The notes below the pieces were generated by a model. That model saw nothing but the letters and a program-made list of their open reading frames with translations, was not told the origin of the DNA and made no database searches. This document shows positions 49,354-59,745 of a DNA stretch of 64,000 nucleotides, in pieces. Position 1 is the first letter of the stretch, and every line of letters starts with the position of its first letter. Source of the DNA: an uncultured Muribaculaceae bacterium (lineage in GTDB: Bacteria > Bacteroidota > Bacteroidia > Bacteroidales > Muribaculaceae); NCBI GenBank assembly GCA_944320595.1, contig CALUIB010000002.1, positions 111,860 to 175,859 on the forward strand, written 5' to 3'. A program made the translations under genes and the position numbers.

Positions 49354-49392
49354 TCATCATAAATGTTATTTCATGCCGCAACCGGCCTGAAC

Positions 49393-51687
49393 TTATTCAA
49401 CGCTTGTCCAAGCCACGTTCCAAATGGCCACGCGGTTCTTGTTCTCGGCAAGGCCGGATGGCGACAGGTTGACAAATTCAATAGAGAAATCGCCACTGAC
49501 ATTGATTGTCTCGGTGTGTTCCTGTGCAACGCCTTTATCCACCGAACCTTCAACATTGAAAGTCTTCACGACCGAACCGTTTTGCTTAATATCGACACGG
49601 AACCCGATGGGATCGCTCTCGTTGAAAGGAACGCCATAATTAAAGGTCAATTCGCCACAGCCACCGGCAATTGTGGGTGAAACAATCAAACCAGCACGGC
49701 TCGTGTTGCCATTCATGCATGGAGCGTATGCAAATTCGCTCGAAGAACCCGTAACATGGCCGATGAATGTGAAATAGGGACTCTCGGCCGACGAGTCATC
49801 GGTACCGGCAAGCAGGCTGCAATTCGAGGCAACCCAACCGTTTGACGAAGTAAATGTGTTATAATACCCCGACGGGTCGCCCATAGTCTCGAAGTCGGCG
49901 CGGTTGGCACTAATCGGAGTATCGGGATCGTCCGGCCCCGGGTCGGGCGTAGCACCGCTTTCGATGCCGAAACGGAAGTCGTCGAGACCCCAAGTGGCAT
50001 AATTTGCATCAGACGTAGCCTCGTAGCAGAAACCTATATAGATAGTACCCGAAAAATTAGCCAAACTTATGTCGCCCGACTCTTGCCAACTTGAATAGCC
50101 GCTTGACGGCGGAGTAGGCCACTGAGCCTCGGCGGTCACATCGACAGGAGTTCCTATAGTGGGATCGCTGTTGGTCAGCACATACACCTTCATTTCGGTT
50201 GTCGTTGAGCCGTAGCCGTTGACTTGCGTGCGGAACGAGAACACTTTTTCGGTTGCCGCATCTACATCGAGTGCCGGCGAGATAAACCAAATGTTGAAAG
50301 GCGGATTGCCTTGATAGCCCGATACCGACATATAGTAATTGTTGTCGAACTCTCGGTTATACCAGTCCTGGCCGCCCGACTCTATGATAATCCAACCCTC
50401 GGGATCGCTGCCGCCACATTCAAAATCCTCATACAAGCTTGCCACGCCGCCCGAAGCTACCGAGAGTTTGTACTCGCTCTGCGAGCCACTGTTGCCAGTG
50501 AGGCCGTATGTGCCCATATAGCTTTCGAGCGTACCAGTCACCCATATTTGTGTACCCAGGAGCGACGGGTTGTCGCGCAAGTTGGCCGCCGAGCGCAGCG
50601 AGCTGCCTTGCGGCAATTCCATCACGATGCACTGCGCAAGGTCGCGAGTGTCGGCAGTCATGCCTACCACGAGCGTGTTGTCGAGCGCAGTCGGGGCAGT
50701 CCATTCAATGTCGTCATTGCCGCCCACGGTAGTCACACCGGGAGCCACTGCACCAACTATGTAACCTGTAACCCAGCCCGATGCCTCGCCTTGCAGCTCT
50801 ATGGCCTGCTCGATGGTATAGGGGTTGGCCACCGTACCGCTGGTACCGTCGTTAAAGCCCTTCAGGTCATCAGTGCTGCGCAGCAGCAATTGCCAGTCGG
50901 TTCCATAGTAGCCCAGAATACCGATTATGTCGCCCTCGCCCATCGGCAACAAGTCGGGCTGGAAGTCGGCATAGCTACTGTTACGCATAATTATGGTATT
51001 ACCGTTCGCATCCTCAACGGTGCGGTTAGAACTTGCATCGGCATCAGAGAAAGTAGTCAGGCCGTCGGCCTCGGGGAAATGCACATTGCGCAAGCGCACA
51101 AGCTGCCCTTGCAACCTTATAAGCTCGTCGCCCGACGATGGCAGGCTGCCAAGGTCAATGTCGATGGTATCAATCTTCGACACATCGGGCATACCATTGA
51201 GGCGCACGTGCTGCAGGAAGAACTCATAGTTCATGAAAGCAGCCTCCCAGCCATACTGCTGGGTATATTCGGGCTGGCCGAGCTGCTGCAAACCGTTGTA
51301 CTTGCCTATATACATATTGCTTACCGAGAGCACCACTTCCTGGCCCACACGGTAATCGTTGTAGAGGTTGTTGCGGTCAATCGACATACACAGGGCACCC
51401 GTCTCGTCTTGAATGTAAAGAGCCTTGTAGATGTTGCCCGATTCGTCGGAACTGATAATGCGCCCCTTGATGTACAGGCTGTCGCCGCTGGCGGCAAGAG
51501 CAATAGTGTCGATATAGTTGCGAGCATCGTCCCAATATTGTTTCTTGAGGTCGAAGATAGTGATATTGGCCTCGATGTCGGTGGAAGGAATCACCATGGG
51601 CGGGGTATCGAAATTGTCGGAGCAGCCAACGATACCCGCAGATGCCAACGCCAACATCGGCACAAGATATAATTTAGAAAGTTTCAT
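49393..51687 (-). CDS. Surface lipoprotein with DUF5689, OB-fold-like and choice-of-anchor J domains
   Basis: Protein of 764 residues. Lipobox GIVGC (Cys22) is followed by SDNFDTPP. Residues about 40-270 match the DUF5689 pattern (IKGRIISSDESGNIYKALYI, QEVVLSVSNMYIGKYNGLQQ). About 285-410 resemble a DUF6359/YhcR-type OB fold (NPYTIEQAIELQGEASGWVT, GTQIWVTGTLESYMG). About 420-580 hold a choice-of-anchor J sandwich (YEDFECGGSDPEGWIIIESG). A further beta-sandwich ends the protein. The upstream gene (43 bp) is a TonB receptor, so it probably works as its surface partner in place of SusD. The ligand is unknown; the OB-like domain and the nearby secreted nuclease hint at nucleic acids. Confidence 0.8.
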   Translation of the reverse strand: MKLSKLYLVPMLALASAGIVGCSDNFDTPPMVIPSTDIEANITIFDLKKQYWDDARNYIDTIALAASGDSLYIKGRIISSDESGNIYKALYIQDETGALCMSIDRNNLYNDYRVGQEVVLSVSNMYIGKYNGLQQLGQPEYTQQYGWEAAFMNYEFFLQHVRLNGMPDVSKIDTIDIDLGSLPSSGDELIRLQGQLVRLRNVHFPEADGLTTFSDADASSNRTVEDANGNTIIMRNSSYADFQPDLLPMGEGDIIGILGYYGTDWQLLLRSTDDLKGFNDGTSGTVANPYTIEQAIELQGEASGWVTGYIVGAVAPGVTTVGGNDDIEWTAPTALDNTLVVGMTADTRDLAQCIVMELPQGSSLRSAANLRDNPSLLGTQIWVTGTLESYMGTYGLTGNSGSQSEYKLSVASGGVASLYEDFECGGSDPEGWIIIESGGQDWYNREFDNNYYMSVSGYQGNPPFNIWFISPALDVDAATEKVFSFRTQVNGYGSTTTEMKVYVLTNSDPTIGTPVDVTAEAQWPTPPSSGYSSWQESGDISLANFSGTIYIGFCYEATSDANYATWGLDDFRFGIESGATPDPGPDDPDTPISANRADFETMGDPSGYYNTFTSSNGWVASNCSLLAGTDDSSAESPYFTFIGHVTGSSSEFAYAPCMNGNTSRAGLIVSPTIAGGCGELTFNYGVPFNESDPIGFRVDIKQNGSVVKTFNVEGSVDKGVAQEHTETINVSGDFSIEFVNLSPSGLAENKNRVAIWNVAWTSVE

Positions 51688-51730
51688 ACTCTTATATTTT
51701 GTTTGTGTTTCTGTTAATCATTATAATGCC

Positions 51731-54481
51731 TTAAAATCTCACGCCCACGGTGAAGTAAACCTTTATGCCCTGCGCGTAGTAGTATTTGTTGGGGTAACGA
51801 GTGGTAGTGTAGTTGGTGTAGTCGAAACGCCCCTGCTGGTAACCGCCCGTCTGGATATTCTTGTTGTTAAGCACGTTGTCGATGTTCAAGTTTAGGTTGA
51901 GCGATGCCGAGCGGTTCAAGTAGATGAGCTTGCCTATGCTCAAGTTAAGCACGAAAGCGTCGTTGAGCTTGTCCTGGTGGGCAATCTGCTCGATGCGTTG
52001 CTGTAACTCCTGTTCGCTGCTCACGTATTGCCACAACTCAGGCATGGCCTCGTGGCGTATCGGCGAAAGGTCAACGTAGCTGTCGCCCATCCACACCCCA
52101 GTGAGGTTGAAGAACCACATTCCCGGAGCCACATAGTCGAACCCAAGGCTGTAAGCCTGCTGAGGGGTGCCGCTCACGTAATAGTTTTTCAAGAACACCT
52201 GTTGCGTGATGTCGGCCATTGTGCCGTTTTCATAACTACGCGTACCTATAGGGTTGTTCTTGTATTGGTAACGCGAGTAAGTTCCGGCCAAGTTCACTGT
52301 GAGCGACGGGGTTATCTTGTAAGCCATGCCAAGTTCCACGCCCTTGTAGGTCTTATCGACACCGGTAAGCACATAGTTCATGAAAGTGGAATACTGGTCG
52401 TCATAGAAAGCGGTGCGCTCGGTATCGTCGTAGATATTGGTCCAGAAACCAGTGAGTGTACCCTTGAACCGGCGGTAGTTGAACGAATAGGATATGTCGC
52501 CCGACAGGATACGTGCGCTGCTCAGGCCGGTTATGGCATCATCCTTGATGCGCGGCGAGATGTACGACTGCTCGAATGTCGGAGCCTTGGTGCCGTATGC
52601 CGCATGCAAGTGGAAACTGTTGCGACCGTCAATCTTGTAGGTGATGCCAGCCTTGAACATGGCATTGTCGAACTGGTGCATAACGCCCTTGCCGTAGGAG
52701 TTCTCGGGCGAGCGTCCGTTGCGCATCTTGCCGTCGCGCTGGAATTGCGTGTAGCTCACGCGGAAACCATAGTTTATGTCCCAGTGCGCCAGGTTTATCA
52801 CATTTTGCAGCCAAGCGTTGGCCGAGATGGAGTTGATATTGTAGTCATATCCGAAACGGTCGCCTTCGCCCACGCGGCGGTTGGGGTTGTTAAGGTCGTT
52901 TTGCAGCAATATGCCATTGGCGGGGAAATCGCGTTCGGCAAACTGGTCGATGTCGAGCCAGTAGCGGCCACCCAACAAGTCCTTCACCGTCTTGTAATAC
53001 GATGCGCGTGTATAGTTAAGCCCCACGCCCCCTTGCAGGGTCATGAAGTCGTTAATGCGCATATTCAGCGTCGAGTTCAGCAGCACGTTGAACTGGTTGC
53101 TGTGGCGTTTCTCAAGTATGTATGTCGAACCCTTGTCGATGCCCGTCTGGTCGGCCTGCCAGTTGTTCATGTAGTTGGTCTGGTACAGGTTGCCCCAGTT
53201 CACTTGGCGGAAGGCCTCGTCGTTCTGCCACAAGTCGGTGTAAAGCTCCTTCGACTCCTCGTTGTCGAAATACGACGGCAGGTAGCGGTAGTAGTCGGGG
53301 CGAGGGTCGGCGGCATTGTACCATTGCAAAGCCGACGACGAATAGAACGACTTGCGCACAGCCACGCCAGTATTGAGCGACACATTGCTATTGGGAGTCC
53401 ACAGCCAGTTCAGTATGGCCGTCGGGTCGAAAGCCTCCACCACGCGGGCAGTCCGCTTGTCGCCATCGGGCATGAAACCCCAGTTTGGGTTGTAGCGGTT
53501 GCTGCCGGCCAGGTCGTATGCCTCCTCGAAAGTTGCCGAGTTGTTCGACCGCTGCGTGGGTGCGCCGAATGTAGTGAGCGACAGGCTGTGGCGGTCGTTG
53601 AACACCTTTTGCGCCGACAGGAAATATCCGCCCGAATGGTAGAACGTGCCGGGATAGATACCCTCGTCGGAATAGCGGCCAACAGCCGAGACGGTGAATG
53701 CCCAGCCCTTGCTATTTAGGCCGGTGGCGTAGGTCACCATGCCGCGGGCATAATAGTTGCCGTTGGTGTAGGCGAGGCTGGCGCGGAAACCGGGAGCGTA
53801 ATCGGCTGCGAAAGTGTTGATGTTGGTGGCCCCGCCTATTTGGCCAAAGCCGAAACTGGTTGATTCAAGCCCTATGCCCACATTCTTGTTGCGGAAAGCC
53901 TGGTTCAAGCCGCCAAGCATGCTGTAGTTGAAACGGCCACGCGCCGGCTCGTTGAAGTTGACACCGTTGATATAGGTCTCGGAATACTCCGAGTCGTAAC
54001 CGCGCAGGCGGAAACGCATCACGCTGAAGTCCCAACTTGCAGCCTGGTAGAACACGTCGTCGGAAGCCCCCGAGAGCAAGCCAATAGTCTGACTGTTGCC
54101 CTCCTCGTCCTCAAGTTGCGACTCGTCAATCATCAAGTCTTCGTCTCCGCCGAAAGCGGCCGAATAGGTCGATTGCGACTTCATGGAGAGCTGCCCCATG
54201 TCATCGACAGCGCCGCCCGCAATTTCCACTTGCGACGACCAATCATCATAACCCGCGCACAAGATGAGCAGGTTGTCGGTGCCCGGCGATGCCGTCGATA
54301 TGCGGAAGTCGCCATTTGGCCCCGTGACCACCGATATGTCCTGACCTTCGAGGATAACGGTAGCCCCTGCCAACGGCTGCCCGCTGCGGGCATCCACCAC
54401 CACGCCACGCAACCCGGCATTTTGAGCCAACGCCGGGATTGCAGCCAGTAGTGCAATGAGCAATAAGAGTTTAATTCTCAT
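51731..54481 (-). CDS. TonB-dependent receptor with CarboxypepD-like domain
   Basis: Protein of 916 residues from the ATG at 54481 (signal MRIKLLLLIALLAAIPALAQ). An N-terminal regulatory-like domain (AGLRGVVVDARSGQPLAGAT) is followed by a plug (FRLRGYDSEYSETYINGVNF) and a long barrel ending in YFTVGVRF. It lacks the SusC-specific features, and its partner gene is not susD. Together with the downstream lipoprotein it forms a two-gene unit, divergent from a secreted nuclease-like gene. Substrate unknown. Confidence 0.92.
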   Translation of the reverse strand: MRIKLLLLIALLAAIPALAQNAGLRGVVVDARSGQPLAGATVILEGQDISVVTGPNGDFRISTASPGTDNLLILCAGYDDWSSQVEIAGGAVDDMGQLSMKSQSTYSAAFGGDEDLMIDESQLEDEEGNSQTIGLLSGASDDVFYQAASWDFSVMRFRLRGYDSEYSETYINGVNFNEPARGRFNYSMLGGLNQAFRNKNVGIGLESTSFGFGQIGGATNINTFAADYAPGFRASLAYTNGNYYARGMVTYATGLNSKGWAFTVSAVGRYSDEGIYPGTFYHSGGYFLSAQKVFNDRHSLSLTTFGAPTQRSNNSATFEEAYDLAGSNRYNPNWGFMPDGDKRTARVVEAFDPTAILNWLWTPNSNVSLNTGVAVRKSFYSSSALQWYNAADPRPDYYRYLPSYFDNEESKELYTDLWQNDEAFRQVNWGNLYQTNYMNNWQADQTGIDKGSTYILEKRHSNQFNVLLNSTLNMRINDFMTLQGGVGLNYTRASYYKTVKDLLGGRYWLDIDQFAERDFPANGILLQNDLNNPNRRVGEGDRFGYDYNINSISANAWLQNVINLAHWDINYGFRVSYTQFQRDGKMRNGRSPENSYGKGVMHQFDNAMFKAGITYKIDGRNSFHLHAAYGTKAPTFEQSYISPRIKDDAITGLSSARILSGDISYSFNYRRFKGTLTGFWTNIYDDTERTAFYDDQYSTFMNYVLTGVDKTYKGVELGMAYKITPSLTVNLAGTYSRYQYKNNPIGTRSYENGTMADITQQVFLKNYYVSGTPQQAYSLGFDYVAPGMWFFNLTGVWMGDSYVDLSPIRHEAMPELWQYVSSEQELQQRIEQIAHQDKLNDAFVLNLSIGKLIYLNRSASLNLNLNIDNVLNNKNIQTGGYQQGRFDYTNYTTTRYPNKYYYAQGIKVYFTVGVRF

Positions 54482-54857
54482 AAAGCAATAGTTAAAAATA
54501 TTAAATTGTCCTTGTCCTTTCATCTACATTGCCGCACCACTTACAGCCGACGGCAAAAAACGCAAACAAATATATACATTTTTCCCTATATGCCACCATG
54601 GCGTGTGAAAAAAAATTAATCGGGAACACGTTTTGCGCCATTCCGGCCAATCGGCACACCGCAAGTGGGGTGCAAATTTCGCATTTTGCAACCAAAATAT
54701 TATAACAGCCACGTAAAACTTGCGCCCCGATGGCGGTTTTGTTGCCCCAAAAGTCACATTTCGGTAACACTTTCACATTTTACACATTTTTAAATAGCCA
54801 ATTTTGCAGATATTTTCTTAATTTTGATGCCGAGAATAAAAAAACGACAAGATAATT
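54482..54857. promoter_or_regulatory. Divergent promoter region between TonB receptor and EEP gene
   Basis: A 376-bp gap. On the minus strand a -7 candidate TATATTTG lies at 54574-54567. On the plus strand TAATTTTG lies at 54819-54826, 31 bp before the EEP start. No convincing -33 elements and no repeats are seen. A common regulator for both genes is possible but no operator is evident. Confidence 0.45.
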
Positions 54858-55898
54858 ATGAGAAAATTATTGGCATTGGTGGCCGTAGCTGTGGTGGTGT
54901 TTGCCGCCACGGGCAACGACAAGCGTTATCAGGTGTTCGGAGTGGCATTCTACAACCTTGAGAACTTCTTCGACACGATAAACAACAACGGCAAGTATGA
55001 CTACGAGTACACCGAAAACGGCTCGAAGAAGTGGGATGGCGAAAAATACCGCAACAAAGTGCACAACATGGCATACGCCATAAGCCAAATGACCACGCAA
55101 TCGACCCCAATGGGGCCGGCAATAATAGGCGTTTCGGAAATCGAGAACATAACCCCGCTGCAAGACCTTGTGAAAGACCCCGCACTGAAGGACAAGCGGC
55201 TGCAAATAGTACACCACGACTCGCCCGACCTGCGCGGCATCGACGTAGCCTTGCTATACAACCCACGTTTCTTCCGCGTACTCAACGTGGTTAATTCGCG
55301 CGTAGTGGTTGACGGCTACCCCGAATTCAAGACTCGCGACCAAATGTGCGTCACCGGCTTGCTGGCAGGCGAGAAGGTGAGCGTGATAGTGAACCACTGG
55401 CCTTCACGCTCGGGCGGGCAAGAACGGTCGAACTACCTGCGCGAGGCCGCAGCCAAGCGTGTGCGACTGACTGTTGACTCGCTGCTGCGCGACGACCCCA
55501 ACCAGGGCATAATAATAATGGGCGACCTTAACGACGACCCGTTCGACCCGAGCGTGGCCGAGGTGCTTGGAGCAAAAAAAGACATGGACGACGTGGAAGA
55601 ACCTGGCGACCTCTACAACCCCTGGTGGGAAACACTCGACAAGGGGATAGGCTCGCTTGCCTACCGCGGACAGTGGAACCTGTTTGACCAAATAATCGTG
55701 TCGCAATACTTCCTTGGCGACCGCTCGCGGCTTACATTCTTCAAGAACGAGGTGCTCAACTTCGATTTCCTGAAGACCTCCGAGGGCGACCGCAAAGGCT
55801 ACCCACTGCGCACTCACGCCTCGGGCGTTTACCTCAACGGCTACAGCGACCACTTCCCCACCGAAATCTTCCTGGTGAAAGAAGTGAAAAACAATTAA
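54858..55898 (+). CDS. Secreted endonuclease/exonuclease/phosphatase (EEP) family protein
   Basis: Protein of 346 residues with a short signal (MRKLLALVAVAVVVFAATG). The EEP fold is shown by GVAFYNLENFFDT (metal-binding Asn/Glu), IIGVSEIENI (Glu), VIVNHWPSRSGG (catalytic His), IIMGDLNDDPFDP (Asp-Asn pair) and YSDHFPTEIF (final Asp-His). All catalytic positions appear intact, so it may cleave DNA, RNA or phosphoesters outside the cytoplasm. It is divergent from the TonB receptor and DUF5689 pair, suggesting a shared pathway. Confidence 0.9.
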   Translation: MRKLLALVAVAVVVFAATGNDKRYQVFGVAFYNLENFFDTINNNGKYDYEYTENGSKKWDGEKYRNKVHNMAYAISQMTTQSTPMGPAIIGVSEIENITPLQDLVKDPALKDKRLQIVHHDSPDLRGIDVALLYNPRFFRVLNVVNSRVVVDGYPEFKTRDQMCVTGLLAGEKVSVIVNHWPSRSGGQERSNYLREAAAKRVRLTVDSLLRDDPNQGIIIMGDLNDDPFDPSVAEVLGAKKDMDDVEEPGDLYNPWWETLDKGIGSLAYRGQWNLFDQIIVSQYFLGDRSRLTFFKNEVLNFDFLKTSEGDRKGYPLRTHASGVYLNGYSDHFPTEIFLVKEVKNN

Positions 55899-55901
55899 CA
55901 C

Positions 55902-55985
55902 TTGATAATTGACAATTGACAATTATCGTGCGGTTTCTTTGGACTGCACTGCCATAATTGTCAATTGTCAATTGTCAATTATCAA
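55902..55985. repeat. Inverted repeat built from 7-bp TTGACAA-type units
   Basis: The left arm (55902-55926, TTGATAATTGACAATTGACA onward) pairs with the right arm (55954-55985), which has one extra heptamer. The 27-nt loop is GC-richer. It lies just after the EEP stop and may end that transcript. The right arm runs into the apparent open frame of the following GT2 gene. Confidence 0.85.
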
Positions 55986-55996
55986 TTTCCATCGCC

Positions 55997-56821
55997 GTGC
56001 TTATTACCGCATCGATTGTCACATACCGCACCGACCGCACCGAACTTGCCCACTGCCTGCAATCACTTGAAGGCAGCGCAATAGCCGAGATTTACGTTTG
56101 CGACAATTCCCCCAGCGACGATTTAAAGGACTTCTGCCAGTCGTGGCCAAAGGTGACATACATCTTCAACAATGCCAACTTGGGGTATGGCTCTGGACAC
56201 AACGTGGCACTGCGCCGCAGCATGGCAGCGCATAGCGACTACCACTTGGTGATTAACTCCGACGTGTATTTCGATTGCACCGCAATTGAGAAAATCACCG
56301 AATATATGGAGCAGAACCCCGACGTGGCGCAGCTAATCCCCAATGTGGTTTATCCCGACGGGCGGCTGCAATACGTGTGCCGGTTGCTGCCCACCCCGGC
56401 CAACCTCATCTTCCGCCGTTTCCTCCCCAAAAAAATGGTCACAAAAATGAACCGCCGCTACCTGCTTGAATTTTGGGACCACCGCAGCCCGGCCAATGTG
56501 CCTTACCACCAAGGGAGTTTCATGTTCTTCCGCACACGATGCTTGGAGGAAGTGGGGCTTTTTGACGAACGATTTTTCATGTACCCCGAGGACATCGACA
56601 TCACGCGCCGCATGCACCGCCGCTACCGCACCATGTTCTGGCCTGGCGTAACGATAGTCCACGCCCACCGGGCATCGTCATATACCGACCCCGCAATGCT
56701 GCGCATACACATCACCAACATGATACGCTACTTCAACAAGTGGGGCTGGCTTATCGACGGCGAACGCCGCCGCTGGAACCGCCGCCTGCTCGCCCAGCTC
56801 GGCTACCACAAGCAGCAATGA
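55997..56821 (+). CDS. GT2-family glycosyltransferase (rhamnosyltransferase-like)
   Basis: Protein of 274 residues if GTG at 55997 is used (VLITASIVTYRTDRTELAHC). A TTG at 55958 would add 13 residues encoded within the inverted repeat, which is less likely. GT-A fold elements: ASIVTYRTD start, EIYVCDNSPSDD, NNANLGYGSGHNVALRRS, VINSDVYFD (DXD-like) and HQGSFMFFRTRCLEEVGLFDERFFMYPEDIDITRR with the catalytic ED. It probably adds a sugar to a surface polysaccharide. No other glycan synthesis genes are adjacent, and there is no ATG. Confidence 0.85.
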   Translation: MLITASIVTYRTDRTELAHCLQSLEGSAIAEIYVCDNSPSDDLKDFCQSWPKVTYIFNNANLGYGSGHNVALRRSMAAHSDYHLVINSDVYFDCTAIEKITEYMEQNPDVAQLIPNVVYPDGRLQYVCRLLPTPANLIFRRFLPKKMVTKMNRRYLLEFWDHRSPANVPYHQGSFMFFRTRCLEEVGLFDERFFMYPEDIDITRRMHRRYRTMFWPGVTIVHAHRASSYTDPAMLRIHITNMIRYFNKWGWLIDGERRRWNRRLLAQLGYHKQQ

Positions 56822-56951
56822 AAAAACACTTGCCTTGCCGAAAGCCATGCTACAATCCGCAATGAAACATAATCAAAGCCCAAGCTACTCTTATAAGCAC
56901 CCAAGCTACACAAAGCACTGGGCTTGTGCTATTAATTTGGGAATTAATTGC

Positions 56952-56959
56952 TAATTTTG
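56952..56959 (+). promoter_or_regulatory. -7 element upstream of valS
   Basis: TAATTTTG, matching TAnnTTTG, ends 28 bp before the valS ATG. The 166-bp gap also holds a direct repeat CCCAAGCTAC (56879 and 56901) and no T-box-like structure that I can recognise. Confidence 0.55.
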
Positions 56960-56987
56960 CAACCTGAATAAAAAATATAACGGTTTT

Positions 56988-59636
56988 ATGAATGAATTAG
57001 CTACCAAATACGACCCTTCGGAGGTAGAGGGGAAATGGTATAAATACTGGATGGAACACAAGTTGTTCCATTCCGAACCCGATGACAGGGAACCCTACAC
57101 AATAGTAATACCGCCACCAAACGTGACGGGCATATTGCACATGGGCCACATGCTCAACAACACCATACAAGACATATTGGTGCGCCGCGCACGCATGGAG
57201 GGCAAAAACGCCCTATGGGTGCCCGGTACCGACCATGCCTCGATTGCCACAGAGGCAAAAGTGGTGAACAAGCTGGCCCAAGAGGGAATAAAAAAGACCG
57301 ACCTCACACGCGACGAATTCCTGGGCCACGCCTGGGAATGGACGCACAAGCACGGCGGCATAATCCTGGAACAGCTGAAACGCCTCGGCGCATCGTGCGA
57401 CTGGGACCGCACCGCATTCACCATGGACGAGAAACGCAGCCGCAGCGTGATAAAGGTGTTCGTTGACCTTTACAACAAGGGGCTGATATACCGCGGCGTG
57501 AGAATGGTGAACTGGGACCCCAAGGCATTGACAGCCCTGAGCGACGAGGAAGTGGTATATAAGGAAGAACACGGCAAGCTCTACTACCTGCGATACTACG
57601 TGGCAGGGGAGGACAAATATGCCGTAGTAGCAACCACACGCCCGGAAACCATAATGGGCGACACGGCCATGTGCATCAACCCTGCCGACCCCAAGAACCA
57701 GTGGCTGCGCGGCAAGCGCGTGATAGTGCCGCTCGTGGGCAGGGAAATCCCGGTAATCGAGGACGATTACGTTGACATAGAGTTCGGTACCGGCTGCCTG
57801 AAGGTGACTCCGGCACACGATGTGAACGACTATATGCTTGGCGAGAAACACAACTTGCCGAGCATCGATATATTCAACGACAACGGCACACTGAGCGAGG
57901 CCGCCGGAATGTATGTGGGAATGGACCGCTTTGCCGTGCGCGAGCAAATTGTGAAAGACCTTCAAGCCGCCGGCCTGCTTGAAAAAGTGGAAGATTACAC
58001 CAACAAGGTGGGGCACAGCGAACGCACCGACGCAGTAATCGAGCCAAAGCTGTCGATGCAGTGGTTCCTGAAGATGGAACACCTTGCAAAACCGGCACTT
58101 GAGGCTGTGGAATGCGACGACGTGAAGTTCTACCCCTCGAAGTTCAAGAACACCTACCGCTACTGGATGACAAACATCAAGGACTGGTGCATCTCGCGCC
58201 AGTTGTGGTGGGGACACCGCATACCGGCCTACTATATCCAAGCCCCCGAGGCTGCCGGTGTGGGTCGCGCCTGCATAGTGGCCGAAAGCGAGGAAGAGGC
58301 ACGCCGGCTGGCCGTTGAAAAGTACCCGGCACTTGCCAACGCCGACTTCACGCTGCAACAAGACGAGGATTGCCTCGACACATGGTTCTCTTCGTGGCTG
58401 TGGCCGATTTCGCTTTTCGACGGAATACTCAATCCCAGAAACGAGGAAATAAAATACTACTACCCTACTTCCGACTTAGTGACCGGCCCCGACATCATCT
58501 TCTTCTGGGTGGCTCGAATGATAATGGCCGGATATGAATATTGCGGCGACCGCCCGTTCAAGAATGTTTACTTCACCGGCATTGTCCGCGACAAGCTGGG
58601 CCGCAAAATGTCGAAACAGCTCGGCAACTCGCCCGACCCCATAGGACTTATCGACAAATACGGTGCCGACGGGGTGCGCATGGGTCTGCTGCTTTCGGCT
58701 CCCGCCGGCAACGACATACTCTATGACGACGCACTGTGCGAGCAAGGGCGCAACTTCAATAACAAGATTTGGAACGCCTTCCGCCTCGTGAAGGGATGGC
58801 AGGTGGCCGACGATGCCACTCAATCGACTGCCGCTGCCTCGGCCATACGCTGGTTTGGCAACGTGCTGAACAGCACCATCGCCGAAGTGGCCGACCTCTT
58901 CGGCAAGTTCCGCCTGTCGGAGGCATTGATGGCCGTTTACAAGCTATTCTGGGACGAATTCTCGGCATGGTACCTCGAAATGGTGAAACCGGCATACGGC
59001 CAGCCCATCGACCGCGCGACCTACGATGCCACCCTTGGCTACTTCGACTCGCTGCTGCGCCTGCTGCACCCATTCATGCCGTTCATCACCGAGGAGCTAT
59101 GGCAGCACCTTGCCCCTCGCCAAGACGGCGAAAGCATCATGAACGCACTGCTGCCACGGCAAGGGGAAATCGACGGCGACTGCATAAAGGCCATGGACGA
59201 TGCCAAGGAGATAATCGCATCGGTGCGCAACATTCGCCAGCAGCGCAACATCCCCAACAAGAACGCGCTTGAGCTGCAAATCCACGGTGCCACATTTGCC
59301 AACCCCTTCGGCGACGTTATCCGCAAGCTTGCCAACGTGTCGGCCATCACCGAGGCTGAGGCAAAAGATGCCACTGCCGCCACATTCCTGGTAGGTACCA
59401 CCGAATACTCGGTACCGCTTGGCAACAGCATCGACAAGGCTGAAGAATTGAAAAAGCTCGAAGCCGACTTGAAGTATATGGAAGGCTTCAAGGCATCGAT
59501 AGAAAAGAAACTCAGCAACGAGCGGTTTGTCAACAACGCCCCCGAGGCAGTTGTTGCCGGCGAGCGCAAGAAACTCGCCGACGCCACGGCCAAGATAGCC
59601 ACCCTGCAAGCCGGCATCGCCGCCCTAAAGCAGTAA
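56988..59636 (+). CDS. valS: Valyl-tRNA synthetase
   Basis: Protein of 882 residues. It charges tRNA-Val in the cytoplasm. Class I signature [18 protein letters not shown] (HMGH near 47-50) and KMSKQ near 540 are present. The editing domain ([20 protein letters not shown]) lies between. The anticodon-binding domain follows, and the C-terminal coiled coil ([20 protein letters not shown]) is of the ValRS arm type. Length is normal. It ends at a hairpin terminator at 59658. Confidence 0.98.
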   Translation: MNELATKYDPSEVEGKWYKYWMEHKLFHSEPDDREPYTIVIPPPNVTGILHMGHMLNNTIQDILVRRARMEGKNALWVPGTDHASIATEAKVVNKLAQEGIKKTDLTRDEFLGHAWEWTHKHGGIILEQLKRLGASCDWDRTAFTMDEKRSRSVIKVFVDLYNKGLIYRGVRMVNWDPKALTALSDEEVVYKEEHGKLYYLRYYVAGEDKYAVVATTRPETIMGDTAMCINPADPKNQWLRGKRVIVPLVGREIPVIEDDYVDIEFGTGCLKVTPAHDVNDYMLGEKHNLPSIDIFNDNGTLSEAAGMYVGMDRFAVREQIVKDLQAAGLLEKVEDYTNKVGHSERTDAVIEPKLSMQWFLKMEHLAKPALEAVECDDVKFYPSKFKNTYRYWMTNIKDWCISRQLWWGHRIPAYYIQAPEAAGVGRACIVAESEEEARRLAVEKYPALANADFTLQQDEDCLDTWFSSWLWPISLFDGILNPRNEEIKYYYPTSDLVTGPDIIFFWVARMIMAGYEYCGDRPFKNVYFTGIVRDKLGRKMSKQLGNSPDPIGLIDKYGADGVRMGLLLSAPAGNDILYDDALCEQGRNFNNKIWNAFRLVKGWQVADDATQSTAAASAIRWFGNVLNSTIAEVADLFGKFRLSEALMAVYKLFWDEFSAWYLEMVKPAYGQPIDRATYDATLGYFDSLLRLLHPFMPFITEELWQHLAPRQDGESIMNALLPRQGEIDGDCIKAMDDAKEIIASVRNIRQQRNIPNKNALELQIHGATFANPFGDVIRKLANVSAITEAEAKDATAATFLVGTTEYSVPLGNSIDKAEELKKLEADLKYMEGFKASIEKKLSNERFVNNAPEAVVAGERKKLADATAKIATLQAGIAALKQ

Positions 59637-59657
59637 CCGGCAGCTGAGCCATATAAA

Positions 59658-59700
59658 AATGAGGTGCATCATTTTATTTTGATGCACCTCATTATTTTTA
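59658..59700. terminator. Bidirectional rho-independent terminator after valS
   Basis: The 13-bp perfect stem AATGAGGTGCATC (59658-59670) pairs with 59681-59693, with a 10-nt loop and T-rich tail. It lies between convergent valS and the histidine phosphatase gene. The arm resembles the MITE-like ends (GGTGTATCAAAAT) only in part. Confidence 0.9.
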
Positions 59701-59745
59701 TGTCGCCCGTGCTGTATAGGCATATCCCATGCCGATGCCTTCGCA

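Noticed and set aside
49129..49362. Small open frames within the 74-bp repeats
   Set aside because: Repeat-derived, in an intergenic promoter region.
56822..56987. T-box riboswitch upstream of valS
   Set aside because: No specifier loop or T-box sequence is visible, and T-boxes are not expected in Bacteroidota.
59658..59700. Further MITE-like element (ends with GGTGCATC)
   Set aside because: A simple perfect hairpin with T-rich tail between convergent genes; a terminator explains it fully.
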